Below are positions 7,955 through 16,350 of a stretch of 64,000 nt of DNA, one piece after another. Location of the stretch: positions 2,046,001 to 2,110,000 of the forward strand of contig NZ_CP129212.1 in assembly GCF_030413175.1 (NCBI RefSeq). The letters run 5' to 3'. This stretch comes from Bradyrhizobium roseum. Its GTDB lineage: Bacteria > Pseudomonadota > Alphaproteobacteria > Rhizobiales > Xanthobacteraceae. Every line of letters starts with the position of its first letter. Position 1 is the first letter of the stretch. Position numbers and translations under genes: made by a program. The notes under the pieces are model-generated. The model worked only from the letters and a program-made list of their open reading frames with translations, was not told where the DNA came from and did not search any database.

Positions 7955-9513
7955 GGTGTAACCTCGCGGCTTGCGGTCACGGCAGCCTGAGCGGATATTG
8001 CATCGGCGCTTCCCGCCGTTCGCGATCTTTTCCATCTCGAGAGGACCAGATCGGACGTGATGCGCGCACCCTCGTAAATCACCGGCAAGCCCGACCCCGG
8101 ATGGGTGCCACCACCAACGAGGTACACACCCTCGACGTCCTCCATTTCATTGTGCGGACGGAAATACAGCATCTGATCGAGCCCGTGGGCGAGGTTGAAT
8201 GTGGCTCCGCGGAAAATGGACAATTGGTCGCGCCAGTCGTCGGGCGTAAACATGCGCTCGCTCCTGATGCGGCTGCGCAAATCGGTCAGACCGAAAGCCT
8301 CCAACCTTTGCAGGACGAGTTCGCGGAACGGGCCGGCTTCCTTCTGCCAATCGACCTTGCCGCAATGCCCGACTGGAGCCAACACATACAATGAGGAATT
8401 TCCGTTAGGAGCGAATGTCGGATCGGTCCGCGATGGATTGGCGACGTAGATCGATGGCCGTGTCGGTACGATGTCGGCCGCTTCGATTTCGGCGATGTTC
8501 TCTTCGTAGCAATCCGAAAGGAAGATGTTGTGATGGTCGATGTCGTAGGAGCCTTCGATGCCGAGATAAAGCATGAACGTCGAGCAGGAATACTTCATGC
8601 CGTCAATACGGCGATCCGACCATTTGCGCCTCAGTGGGGCCGGAATCAGAGTGGTCGCGGCTTGCGCAAAATCCGCGTTGATGATGCACGCGTCCACGGG
8701 ATGGCGTCCCGAAGCCGACGTCACGCCGACCGCGCGCTTACCCTCGAACTCGATGCTTCGGACAGGATCGGCCAGACGGATTTCCGCCCCCAAGTCGCGC
8801 GCAGCGCGGGCCATGCCTTCGCTTACCGCACCGCAGCCGCCAACAGGATGCCAGATCCCGAATTCAAATTCGAGAAAAGATAGAAACGTAAACAAGTTCG
8901 GGCATCGGAAAGGCGACATCCCCAGATATTTCGTCTGGAACGAGAAGGCGAGGCGAACCCGCGGATCACTGAAATACCGCTTAAGCTCCTCGTCAACGGA
9001 TGTCATGGGAACGATATGGCGTAGCGCACTCAACACACTCGGAGCCAGATAATCGAGCAAACTCAGAAAAGGGCGCTCGAGCACCGGCGTGAAGTCTGCA
9101 AGCTTACGTCGATTCTTTTCGATGAATGCGCGGATCCGCTTCGCGTCATCCTTGTTCAACTTCGCGATTTCGGCTTCCAGCTTGTCCAGTTGGCCCGAGA
9201 CCCGGACTTCCGGACCGCCCTCGAATATCAACCGATAGCCGGGCTCTATCCTTTTCAGTTCGACGTAATCCTGAAGCCTCAAGCCGCAGCGTTCGAAGAC
9301 GCGCTCCAGGATCTGCGGGTAGAGAAAGAAGGTGGGTCCCAGGTCGAACGGAAACTCGTCGACCGAGATTGTCTTGGTCCTGCCACCGACAATGGCGTCT
9401 TTCTCGAAAACCGTGACTTTGGCACCGGTTGCCGCCAGCAACATGGCAGCCGCCAAGCCGCCCGGCCCCGCTCCGACAATCGCTGCGGATCTGCCGACCG
9501 CTTCCCTGATCAT
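7951..9513 (-). CDS. crtN: CrtN-family desaturase, likely squalene or diapophytoene desaturase
   Basis: A 520-residue FAD-dependent desaturase of the CrtI/CrtN superfamily. It has the FAD motif AAIVGAGPGGLAAAMLLA at its N-terminus, then FEKDAIVGGRT, and the C-terminal YLVGGGTHPGSGLPVIYEGAR. The ATG at 9513 places the FAD motif near residue 10, as usual; an upstream in-frame codon at 9564 is less likely. It is the first gene of the coupled run crtN-crtP-acyltransferase-glycosyltransferase-aldehyde dehydrogenase. No crtM-like C30 synthase lies nearby. In Methylobacterium-like and other hopanoid-producing proteobacteria squalene from HpnCDE is the proposed substrate, and that is my inference here. 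Confidence 0.75.
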   Translation of the reverse strand: MIREAVGRSAAIVGAGPGGLAAAMLLAATGAKVTVFEKDAIVGGRTKTISVDEFPFDLGPTFFLYPQILERVFERCGLRLQDYVELKRIEPGYRLIFEGGPEVRVSGQLDKLEAEIAKLNKDDAKRIRAFIEKNRRKLADFTPVLERPFLSLLDYLAPSVLSALRHIVPMTSVDEELKRYFSDPRVRLAFSFQTKYLGMSPFRCPNLFTFLSFLEFEFGIWHPVGGCGAVSEGMARAARDLGAEIRLADPVRSIEFEGKRAVGVTSASGRHPVDACIINADFAQAATTLIPAPLRRKWSDRRIDGMKYSCSTFMLYLGIEGSYDIDHHNIFLSDCYEENIAEIEAADIVPTRPSIYVANPSRTDPTFAPNGNSSLYVLAPVGHCGKVDWQKEAGPFRELVLQRLEAFGLTDLRSRIRSERMFTPDDWRDQLSIFRGATFNLAHGLDQMLYFRPHNEMEDVEGVYLVGGGTHPGSGLPVIYEGARITSDLVLSRWKRSRTAGSADAISAQAAVTASREVTP

Positions 9514-9602
9514 GAACCCCCGCTGGCCTGCCAATATCGACCGGCCTGCTGGAAATCCTTCCAAAGGCCGTGTTAGTAACGATGGAAACAGAGGTCTGGA
9601 TC

Positions 9603-10055
9603 ATGCGCTTTGGTAAGAATTTTCGGTCGGGCCTTCTTGCAAGCCCTTTGGTGTTTTGGATCGCCTGTGCGAATGCCGGTTCCGTTACGGTGACCGTGTC
9701 GGGCGTGGTTCCCAACGGCACCATGATCATGGCGGCGGTCTGTACTACCGAGCTTGAGCCGTCCTCGTGCGGAACGGGTGAGCGCAAGGCCGCGGCGTCC
9801 TCGACGTTGCGGTTTGTGTTCGAGGGCCTTGCCCCCGGGAAATACGCCATCGCAGCGTATCAGGACCTCAATGGGAACGGGAACCTGGACAGGTCCAAAC
9901 TCGGACTTCCGCTCGAGCCATTTGGTTTCAGCAACGAGGCAGGCCGCAGCGCACGTCCGTCATTCAACGCTGCGTCGTTTTCGCTGGGCGAGGGACGCAA
10001 GGAGATAAACGTCAGGCTGCGGCCCATATCGCGTCAAAACGCCCCGGCGGATTGA
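9603..10055 (+). CDS. DUF2141 exported protein
   Basis: A 150-residue protein with an N-terminal signal sequence (basic MRFGKNFR, hydrophobic core, cleavage near CANAG) followed by a beta-rich DUF2141 domain. That domain includes the family-like stretch GKYAIAAYQDLNGNGNLD and a C-terminal LGFP-like part. The ATG at 9603 is chosen because it directly precedes the signal peptide. It is divergent from the crtN-type gene with only about 90 bases between, so the two probably share a promoter region. It converges on the ABC permease gene with a 22-base overlap. DUF2141 proteins are often found beside carotenoid genes; their function is unknown to me. Confidence 0.8.
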   Translation: MRFGKNFRSGLLASPLVFWIACANAGSVTVTVSGVVPNGTMIMAAVCTTELEPSSCGTGERKAAASSTLRFVFEGLAPGKYAIAAYQDLNGNGNLDRSKLGLPLEPFGFSNEAGRSARPSFNAASFSLGEGRKEINVRLRPISRQNAPAD

Positions 10056-11260
10056 CGACGGCGAGCGATGTCGAAGGCGATGGCGAGGACCATGCCGACG
10101 GCGCCGCCGATCAGCAGAACCGTCCAGCAAACTGCCAATTGAAGCGAAGACGCGCCCAGCCGGGTCGAGGTTTCCATCGCCTCGATCATCCAGGCGTTCG
10201 GCGTCGCCCAGCCGGCGGTCTGTAGCCAAGGAGGCATCAGGTAGCGTGGAACCATGCTGCCGCCGAGCGCCGACACCAGCAGGACGACGAAGGTCGTCGC
10301 GTTTTCGGCTTGCTTTCGGGTTCTGCATGCCGAGACCAGGGCCAAGCCGATCGCCGCCGCAGCGCCCGCGCAGACGAAGGCGGAAATAAGCCAAACTTGC
10401 AGGCGCGACGGATCAAACGATGCGCCAAACACCAAAAGTGCCGACACGTAAACGAGGCAGGTCTGCACCACGCCCTGCGCGGCAAGAAACGCCCATTTTC
10501 CCAGCATCAGCTTCGTCGTACCGATACGGTCCGGTCGAAGGCGTTCGGCAAGACCGCCGCTGCGCTCGTCAATCAGCATCAAGGCGGCGTGGGCGGAGGA
10601 GAAAAGCATGAACACCGCCACCACCGCCCCCGCATAATACAGGACGTTTGCATTACCTCCCACGACGGAAGCGCTTTGGCGTTCGATCACGTTCGCGAAG
10701 GAGAAGCCACTACCGGCCTTTTCGGCCGCCTGCTTTTCGAAAGCCTCGTTGAGAAAGTCGCGTTCGTCCTTGCCGATGGCCCCCGAAGCCTCGACGTCAG
10801 CCAGAATGCGGGACAAAACGACGTCCGGAAGGCCTTGGTTCAGATATCTCTGGATTTGCCCGATGGCGATGGAAGCTGCGAGCGGACGCGTAGCGCTTTC
10901 TACCACGACTATCGGCGTCGGTGCTTCGCCCGGCCGGGCCCGCAGGTCGGACTGGACGATGATGCCGACGTCCACCGCGCCACGTCCGACGGCGTCCATC
11001 AACGAACGGCCGTCGCTTCCGTCGTACGCGACCATGCGCATTTCGGGGGCGTCGTTCAGCGCGTTCAGAAGCCGCTTCGTCGTTTCCGTGCGCGCAATGT
11101 CGACGATCCCGACCTTCAGCTTCAATTCTTTGCCTGTGGCTCCGGCGAATATCATCGCGAGTACGAGAAAAAGCACGGCCGGAAGCACGAACGTCATGAA
11201 CATGGCCGCGCGATCCCGCAGCGTCGCCAGACCCATTACCCAAGCGGCAGCCAGCATCAT
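10034..11260 (-). CDS. ABC-2 type transporter permease
   Basis: A 408-residue ABC-2 family membrane subunit. There is one N-terminal helix (about residues 15-35), a large periplasmic loop of about 170 residues containing VGIVDIA and VVESATRP, then five to six helices from about residue 225 to the C-terminus. This layout is typical of exporters of the YhgE/DrrB/NatB class. It is coupled (6-base gap) to the ATPase upstream on the same strand. It lies next to the carotenoid glycoside operon, so export or membrane placement of a lipid-like product is possible, but substrate cannot be read from sequence. Confidence 0.85.
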   Translation of the reverse strand: MMLAAAWVMGLATLRDRAAMFMTFVLPAVLFLVLAMIFAGATGKELKLKVGIVDIARTETTKRLLNALNDAPEMRMVAYDGSDGRSLMDAVGRGAVDVGIIVQSDLRARPGEAPTPIVVVESATRPLAASIAIGQIQRYLNQGLPDVVLSRILADVEASGAIGKDERDFLNEAFEKQAAEKAGSGFSFANVIERQSASVVGGNANVLYYAGAVVAVFMLFSSAHAALMLIDERSGGLAERLRPDRIGTTKLMLGKWAFLAAQGVVQTCLVYVSALLVFGASFDPSRLQVWLISAFVCAGAAAAIGLALVSACRTRKQAENATTFVVLLVSALGGSMVPRYLMPPWLQTAGWATPNAWMIEAMETSTRLGASSLQLAVCWTVLLIGGAVGMVLAIAFDIARRRQSAGAF

Positions 11261-11266
11261 GGTTCG

Positions 11267-12205
11267 TTACGTCCCTGGGACATGCTTACGATATACATCT
11301 CTCAAGGAGGGCGAACGGATACGAATTTCACGTTCAGTGAGCCGTAGTTCCTTCAAAAGCGCCCCCAGTCGATCGACAAGATTGGTCTCCACCCGCGTAT
11401 GCATCGTCCACAGGTTTCCAGAAGATTGTGCGAGTCCGGATGACTCCAACGAACGGCGCTGCGCGGGATCAGGTTGTGCGGCCAAATCAACTTCGACAAA
11501 TTTTTCTGAAGCAAACGCGTGCTCGACTGCTTCATCCAGCGGAGCGTCGACGATCAGACGGCCTCCGACCAATAGTCCGATCCGGTCGGCGATGGCCTCG
11601 CCGAATTCGAAATCGTGCGTCACGACGATAGAGCCCGTTCCGGTCGCTCGCAACTGCATCAGCAGCCCAATCAAGGCCTCCCGGCCAACCGCGTCGAGAC
11701 CGGCGCTCGGCTCATCGAGAGCAAGCATGGCAGGGCTTTTCATGAGAGAAACCGCAATATCCACTCGTCTTCTGAAACCGCCGGACAAGCGGTCAACCCG
11801 TGTATCGGAGATTTCAGAGCAACCAATCGACTTTAAGACATCCGTCGCTCGTCGGCCGGCGAGATCACGCGCCAATCCGGCCATCATGGCCAAAGCGATG
11901 CAATTTTCGCGGGCCGTCATGAACGGGTAAAGCGCCGTTTCCTGAGGAACCAGTTCGACGTTTGGTCCGACCTCCCTTCCGTCCGCGTTCAGAATTTTGC
12001 CCGTCCGAGGCGCCAATTTTCCCGTCAGCACGCGCAATAACGACGACTTTCCAGCGGCGTTTGGACCTAAAAGAACATATATCTCGCCGCATCTAATCCC
12101 GAGGTTGACTTCGCGAATGACAACAGACGGCCCGTAGCCTGCAGATACGCCACTCAGCCTTAACAGTGAGCGATCAGGTCTAGATTCCACTGACTCGGTC
12201 CGCAC
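11267..12205 (-). CDS. ABC transporter ATP-binding protein
   Basis: A 312-residue ATPase with Walker A LGPNAAGKSSLL near residue 47, Q-loop LVPQETALYP, signature LSGGFRRRVDIA near 143, Walker B MLALDEPSAGLD near 160, and the switch His in VVTHDFEF. The extra C-terminal region after residue 230 resembles DrrA/NatA-type exporters. It partners with the downstream permease; together they make a two-gene ABC-2 exporter. The start used is a GTG at 12205; there is no convincing Shine-Dalgarno sequence, so the start may lie a little downstream, before the RLSGVSAGYG segment. Confidence 0.85.
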   Translation of the reverse strand: MRTESVESRPDRSLLRLSGVSAGYGPSVVIREVNLGIRCGEIYVLLGPNAAGKSSLLRVLTGKLAPRTGKILNADGREVGPNVELVPQETALYPFMTARENCIALAMMAGLARDLAGRRATDVLKSIGCSEISDTRVDRLSGGFRRRVDIAVSLMKSPAMLALDEPSAGLDAVGREALIGLLMQLRATGTGSIVVTHDFEFGEAIADRIGLLVGGRLIVDAPLDEAVEHAFASEKFVEVDLAAQPDPAQRRSLESSGLAQSSGNLWTMHTRVETNLVDRLGALLKELRLTEREIRIRSPSLRDVYRKHVPGT

Positions 12206-12338
12206 GACTATTTGTCTCCAAGCTGATTTGTGTCCGAGTAATGGTCAAACGATTCAACGATGGAGGGGCCGTTTTGGATCACTCGATATCTTCGCCACAG
12301 CTTATTTGATGGCTAATGGCTGACACCTGTCCCTATAG

Positions 12339-12357
12339 GACGCTCCTCCGGAGCGTC
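12339..12357. repeat. Small perfect hairpin in intergenic region
   Basis: An 8-bp inverted repeat (GACGCTCC and GGAGCGTC) around a 3-base loop. No T-run follows, so it is not a classical terminator. It sits in a 250-base stretch (12206-12455) upstream of the ABC ATPase gene where I see no gene and no recognised promoter. Confidence 0.4.
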
Positions 12358-12455
12358 GTTGGCGATCAAGCGACCCGCTTTATGATCCAGTCGCCACAGA
12401 AGCGCGTTATGCACGTAATTGGACGGCCGCCAACGAACAATATACAGAGGATATC

Positions 12456-12689
12456 GTGCAGACTTGTTGCCCGAAGTGCAAAACAATCGTGAGGACGACC
12501 GACGGAAAGTCTTGGACCATCATGAACCAGAGCTGCTCAGATCTGGCAGGAACTCCAGAAAGTCATCGGCCCGAATACTGCCCGACGCTTGCGTACGTTT
12601 TCCAAGCCGATGTCGAGCTACCCGGCCTAAAAAGAGCCGCTCGCAAATCTGACTCGGAGCTAACTAGGTCGTTACTCATGAATCGATAG
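12456..12689 (+). CDS. Small cysteine-containing hypothetical protein
   Basis: A possible 77-residue protein starting at a GTG, preceded at five bases by AGAGGA, a reasonable ribosome binding site. The N-terminus carries CCPKC, and further Cys residues occur in QSCSDL and EYCPTL, so a small metal site is possible. I do not recognise the family. It stands alone between the ABC transporter and an epimerase-like gene. Confidence 0.4.
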   Translation: MQTCCPKCKTIVRTTDGKSWTIMNQSCSDLAGTPESHRPEYCPTLAYVFQADVELPGLKRAARKSDSELTRSLLMNR

Positions 12690-12782
12690 GTTCACGGGGG
12701 CTCGTTAGATCTCCACTTTTCCTTATCGCTCGCCTGCCAGAGCAGGATGGTGTTGCTTTAGATGCTCACCTATAATGAGCAG

Positions 12783-13658
12783 ATGAAAATGCTGGTGTTT
12801 GGTTTCGGCTATACGGCGTCGCATATCTCGTCGCTTCTACGGCGCAAAGGATACGAGGTTGTCGCAACCGTTCGCACGCGTGCTAAGGCCGACGATCTGG
12901 ATCAAGCGGGCGTCAAAGCGCGGGTATATTCTTCCGACCATGCAGATGCGCAAATTCTGGAGGATATCAGGTCGAGCGACGCTATCCTGATCTCGGTACC
13001 GCCGAATGAACATGGCGATCCGGTTCTCAGGTCGTTCGCGGGCCAAATCGCCCAGGTACAGAATCTGCGCTGGCTGGGCTATCTTTCCACGGTCGGAGTC
13101 TATGGCGACCACGCCGGCAATTGGGTCGACGAGAAGACGCCGACCACGACCGAGAACGGCCGCCTGCGAGACCGGATCACCGCCGAGAAAGAGTGGCTCG
13201 CCTTGGGCGCTCACGTCTTTCGGCTTTCAGGCATTTACGGTCCTGGGCGAAACCAGCTCGTTCAACTGGCAGCAGGAACGGCGCGCCGCATCGTGAAGCC
13301 CAACCAGGTATTCAACCGCATTCATGTCGCGGATATCGCTTCCGTTATCGAAGCCTCGCTGACGAAGTCGCGGCCGGGCGGCATCTATAACGTCACCGAC
13401 AACGAGCCGGCTCCGCCACAGGTTGTCGTGGAATTCGCGGCGAGGCTATGCGGACTGGCACCTCCTCCGGAAATTCCCTTTGAAAGTGCCGAACTCTCGC
13501 CGATGGCGCGCAGCTTCTACAGCCACAACCGGCGAGTTCGAAATGACTTCATTCGCGAAGAGCTTGGCGTCACCCTTAGCTACCCATCTTATCGCGAAGG
13601 GCTAGCAGCACTAAGAGCAGAAGGAGAGGGGCCAAGCGGACAAGTTCGGCCAGAATAA
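12783..13658 (+). CDS. NAD-dependent epimerase/dehydratase-like SDR protein (YeeZ-like)
   Basis: An atypical extended short-chain dehydrogenase of about 290 residues. The N-terminal Rossmann motif is MLVFGFGYTASHIS, with TVRTRAKADDL after the second strand. A conserved YLSTVGVYGDH segment follows near residue 105, then FRLSGIYGPGRN near 153 and NRIHVADIASVIEASL near 185. This resembles YeeZ/ActC-type SDR proteins found widely in Rhizobiales, whose substrates are mostly unknown. ATG codons at 12762, 12783 and 12789 are all in frame; 12783 is preferred because it starts just before the nucleotide-binding strand. It is monocistronic and convergent with the gene at 13722. Confidence 0.8.
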   Translation: MKMLVFGFGYTASHISSLLRRKGYEVVATVRTRAKADDLDQAGVKARVYSSDHADAQILEDIRSSDAILISVPPNEHGDPVLRSFAGQIAQVQNLRWLGYLSTVGVYGDHAGNWVDEKTPTTTENGRLRDRITAEKEWLALGAHVFRLSGIYGPGRNQLVQLAAGTARRIVKPNQVFNRIHVADIASVIEASLTKSRPGGIYNVTDNEPAPPQVVVEFAARLCGLAPPPEIPFESAELSPMARSFYSHNRRVRNDFIREELGVTLSYPSYREGLAALRAEGEGPSGQVRPE

Positions 13659-13721
13659 TGTACCCCAGATTTAAAGGGCGCATCGAAGCGGGCCCGAAGG
13701 GGCCGCCAAGCGGCCCAACCG

Positions 13722-14213
13722 CTAGGCGAAAGGCAAGCGCCGGGCCATCCGCCATGGTCCCCCTAGATACTCCCAAAGCAGCAGACCCGTGACGGCGCCA
13801 GCGCTTTCTTCGAAGCCGTTCTCTATCGTTCGGTAGAGTTCCTTTGCAGCTTCAGCCGGAACCCTGTTTTGGATCGTCACGTGCGGCCGCCAGCCTTGGC
13901 TGTCTTGTTTGGAAAATTCGCCGCTCATGGCTTGGCGTGCCGCGGTCCGCAGCCGCCCAAGCTCGGGCGACTGGATCCGGATCGAGACGCCCGAGCCCAG
14001 CAGGATGGGCGTACTCAGCAGGATGGGTACTGGTCCGTCTGGCAACTCACAATCGTCCAGTCGGGCCGTCTGCGCCGGCGACAGCTGGTGAAACATCGTA
14101 AGGTGCGCCGGCAGCAGGTTCCGCTCCGGAGGAAAGTGTTGCTGCCGTAGCGTGTCGAGCCAGGTAAAACTCTCGGGATCTAGTTCAGCCGTCAGAATGT
14201 AAGTCGTTTCCAC
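13722..14213 (-). CDS. 2'-5' RNA ligase/cyclic phosphodiesterase family protein
   Basis: A 163-residue 2H phosphoesterase superfamily protein. The two catalytic H-x-T/S-x motifs are visible as HLTMF near residue 38 and HVTIQ near 110, with the usual spacing. Proteins of this family hydrolyse or ligate 2'-5' phosphodiester or cyclic phosphate bonds in RNA; the physiological substrate is unknown. It stands alone on the minus strand. Confidence 0.8.
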   Translation of the reverse strand: METTYILTAELDPESFTWLDTLRQQHFPPERNLLPAHLTMFHQLSPAQTARLDDCELPDGPVPILLSTPILLGSGVSIRIQSPELGRLRTAARQAMSGEFSKQDSQGWRPHVTIQNRVPAEAAKELYRTIENGFEESAGAVTGLLLWEYLGGPWRMARRLPFA

Positions 14214-14556
14214 GAGGATGTCTCAGATTGGCGGGTCGAATTGCGGATCTTCCCCATCGACTACCAGCGGCGAAGAGAGGGATACACCTAGAAGCCGGAG
14301 CGGCTTTCGCGCCGGCATCTCGCTATTTGGCACCGATATCGCCAGCCCTTCGTGGTCGCCCCGGCGAGTGACCGGGGCGGGACCGACTTGCCGCGCGTGA
14401 TCATCTCGAAGTCGTCAAATTTTCTCTCCAGCATGACGGTCCTGCCTCGCGAACCCTGAATTTGGAGCGCCGCCAAACATTGTCGATCAGCGGTTCAGCC
14501 GGCTCGAGGCTCGGGTTCATCAGGACGAGCTTGGAAATTGATCTCTGATCGCTGCC
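14214..14556. other. Intergenic region without supported gene
   Basis: This 343-base stretch separates the RNA-ligase-like gene from the DUF427 gene. A 62-codon minus-strand frame (14288-14476) is present, but it has no ribosome binding site and a composition (MLERKFDDFEMITRGKSV) that I associate with repeated intergenic sequence in Bradyrhizobium rather than with a real protein. I see no promoter or RNA gene. Confidence 0.4.
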
Positions 14557-14853
14557 TCACGGCTCTACCTTCACGCCTTTCCAAAACGCTACGCGGCCGG
14601 CAATGTTTTTCGCCGCCGGTTTCGGATCGGCATAGTACCAGGCTGCATCCCGATTCCGTTCGCCATCGACGACCACGCTGTAATACTGCGCAACGCCCTT
14701 CCACGGACAACTCGATTTATGATCGCTCGGCTCGATAAAATCGCTTCGGACATCCTCTATCGGGAAATAGTGATTGCCTTCCACGATCTCGGTTCGATTG
14801 GATTCGGCGATGACTTTTCCGTTCCATAGGGCTTTGACCACTTGTCGCTCCAC
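14557..14853 (-). CDS. DUF427 domain protein
   Basis: A 98-residue single-domain DUF427 protein. Family marks include the start KALWNGKVIAES, the motif YFPIEDVR near residue 30, SSCPWKGVAQYYSV near 47 and AAWYYADP near 70. The biochemical role of DUF427 is not established to my knowledge. It begins a minus-strand set near the DCC protein gene and an ECF sigma factor, a neighbourhood seen in photooxidative-stress regulons of other alphaproteobacteria. A second, longer DUF427 gene lies at 19834. Confidence 0.88.
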   Translation of the reverse strand: MERQVVKALWNGKVIAESNRTEIVEGNHYFPIEDVRSDFIEPSDHKSSCPWKGVAQYYSVVVDGERNRDAAWYYADPKPAAKNIAGRVAFWKGVKVEP

Positions 14854-14895
14854 ATTTTAATCGGTTTTATGATCAGGACGATCCGGGGACCATCT

Positions 14896-15294
14896 CTATG
14901 ATCCTCCGCGAGTAAAGCGGCCGAACAGACTGGATAAGATCGGTCGCACTGGCAGAAATAAACGGTAGGCGATCTCGAGCATCATCATAATTCCGGGCAG
15001 CGCCGCCAGGCGCGCCGCCCACTTCCACCTCGGCAAAGTGCTCCAAACAGCCACAAAGGCCGCCGCTCCCGACAACAACAATCCATCATGGCCGCGAACG
15101 TGAAACCGCTTCATCGCTTGCTCTTTGGTCAGATCCCCGGCGAGCTTCTCCTCGGATATCGACACATCACGGAAGCAGATGTTGTCGGCGCCGGTCTGCT
15201 TGCGATAGTGATTGATCTCGGCCTGGCAGAGCGGACACCCTCCATCGTAGTACACGGTCAAAGATTGTGTTTCAGATTGCACGCAAAGCCTCAA
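14896..15294 (-). CDS. DCC family thiol-disulfide oxidoreductase-like protein (DUF393)
   Basis: A protein of about 132 residues with the hallmark YYDGGCPLCQAEI (CxxC) near residue 16, then FRDVS and the hydrophobic C-terminal half common to DUF393/DCC proteins. It is predicted to act in thiol-disulfide exchange. The only starts available before the DGGCPLC motif are TTG at 15294 and a GTG just before the motif. The TTG overlaps the stop of the upstream small frame, suggesting coupling. Confidence 0.82.
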   Translation of the reverse strand: MRLCVQSETQSLTVYYDGGCPLCQAEINHYRKQTGADNICFRDVSISEEKLAGDLTKEQAMKRFHVRGHDGLLLSGAAAFVAVWSTLPRWKWAARLAALPGIMMMLEIAYRLFLPVRPILSSLFGRFTRGGS

Positions 15295-15524
15295 TTCGAC
15301 CGGATGCCAGCCCGCTCGCGGCGAGTTCGCCAGATCGGGTTCAAGATCGGGAAGCCGCGTAAGCGGGTGTATCCCTCATTGAATACGCTCCGGCCGTCGG
15401 TTTGGATCACCCGCTCCAGAACATAGCAGCTTTGATTTGAAATGATTTGTCGATCGTGGGCCTGCCAAAACGATCGACGCCAGATCTGACCGCCGATCCG
15501 TCGAAAGCGAGGGTCGCTCACCAA
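15291..15524 (-). CDS. Small hypothetical protein coupled to the DCC gene
   Basis: A 77-codon frame, rich in Arg, whose TGA overlaps the TTG start of the DCC protein gene. I do not recognise it. The overlap supports translation, but the composition is not strongly protein-like and no clear ribosome binding site precedes it. Confidence 0.3.
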   Translation of the reverse strand: MVSDPRFRRIGGQIWRRSFWQAHDRQIISNQSCYVLERVIQTDGRSVFNEGYTRLRGFPILNPIWRTRRERAGIRSN

Positions 15525-15633
15525 CTCTTGAAGTTAACCCCACTGCAAGGATAGTTCGTCGCTGGATGGCCTGTGACCGTCCCGAACGACTTCCTGGTTT
15601 GCTTTTAAGGAGGTTTGTGCGCTAACGGTGCCG

Positions 15634-16350
15634 ATGTCCCAGAATCCAGATACCGGTTTTCCCCAGGGCGGTATTGCCGTTGTGTTTGGCGCGAGCGGCG
15701 GAATCGGAAGCGCTTTGGTCGAACGGCTGCAGGCAGGCCAAAAATTCAGGCACGTGGTCGGTTTTAGCCGGGTCAGCACGCCGGCGATAGATCTTCTGAG
15801 TGAGGCGACCCTCAAGGAAGCCGCTTACTCTGCCGCATCGAAAGGCGAGATAAGGCTTGTCTTGGATGCGACCGGCTTTCTGCACGACGATGTGCATCGA
15901 CCGGAGAAGAGCTGGCGGGAGCTCCAGCCTGCCCAGATGGCCCGGTCCTTTGCATTGAATGCAATTGGCCCTGCGGTGATCATGAAACACGTGCTCCCGC
16001 TATTGCCGCGCAACGGCAAGTCGGTGTTCGCGACCTTGTCGGCCAAGCTCGGTAGTATCGGCGAGAACAAGATGGGAGGCTGGTATAGCTATCGGGCCTC
16101 GAAGGCTGCGCTGAACCAGTTGGTCCGAACGGCTGCGGTCGAACTCGGCCGTCGCCATCCCGACTCGATCTGCGTGGCGCTTCATCCGGGCACCGTCGAC
16201 ACCGGGCTGACGTCTCCCTTCAACACGGCCGGCCTTGACGTCCAATCTCCGTATGCCGCAGCTGACCGACTTCTAGCGGTCATTGATTGCCTGGGCCGCG
16301 GGGACTCCGGCTGCTTCCTGGATTACCGCGGAGAGCGCATTCCTTGGTGA
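15634..16350 (+). CDS. Short-chain dehydrogenase/reductase (CsgA/C-factor-like)
   Basis: A classical SDR of about 238 residues: cofactor motif VVFGASGGIGSAL near residue 16 and catalytic YRASKAALNQL near 153, followed by HPGTVDTGLTSPF. It closely resembles C-factor-type SDRs that accompany photolyase, DUF1365 and cyclopropane-fatty-acid synthase genes in singlet-oxygen regulons. A strong AAGGAGG lies at 15607-15613, 14 bases before an in-frame GTG at 15628 and 20 before the ATG at 15634, an unusually long spacing, so the start is uncertain. It is divergent from the DCC-side genes. Confidence 0.85.
   Translation: MSQNPDTGFPQGGIAVVFGASGGIGSALVERLQAGQKFRHVVGFSRVSTPAIDLLSEATLKEAAYSAASKGEIRLVLDATGFLHDDVHRPEKSWRELQPAQMARSFALNAIGPAVIMKHVLPLLPRNGKSVFATLSAKLGSIGENKMGGWYSYRASKAALNQLVRTAAVELGRRHPDSICVALHPGTVDTGLTSPFNTAGLDVQSPYAAADRLLAVIDCLGRGDSGCFLDYRGERIPW

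Noticed and set aside
7951..9513. Calling the first FAD enzyme of the left operon a C40 phytoene desaturase (crtI)
   Set aside because: A better CrtI with crtB is present at 28404, and the neighbours (glycosyltransferase, acyltransferase, aldehyde dehydrogenase) point to a CrtN-type role; sequence reading alone is not final.
14288..14476. 62-codon minus-strand frame
   Set aside because: No ribosome binding site; wording resembles repetitive intergenic sequence, so it was not listed as a gene.
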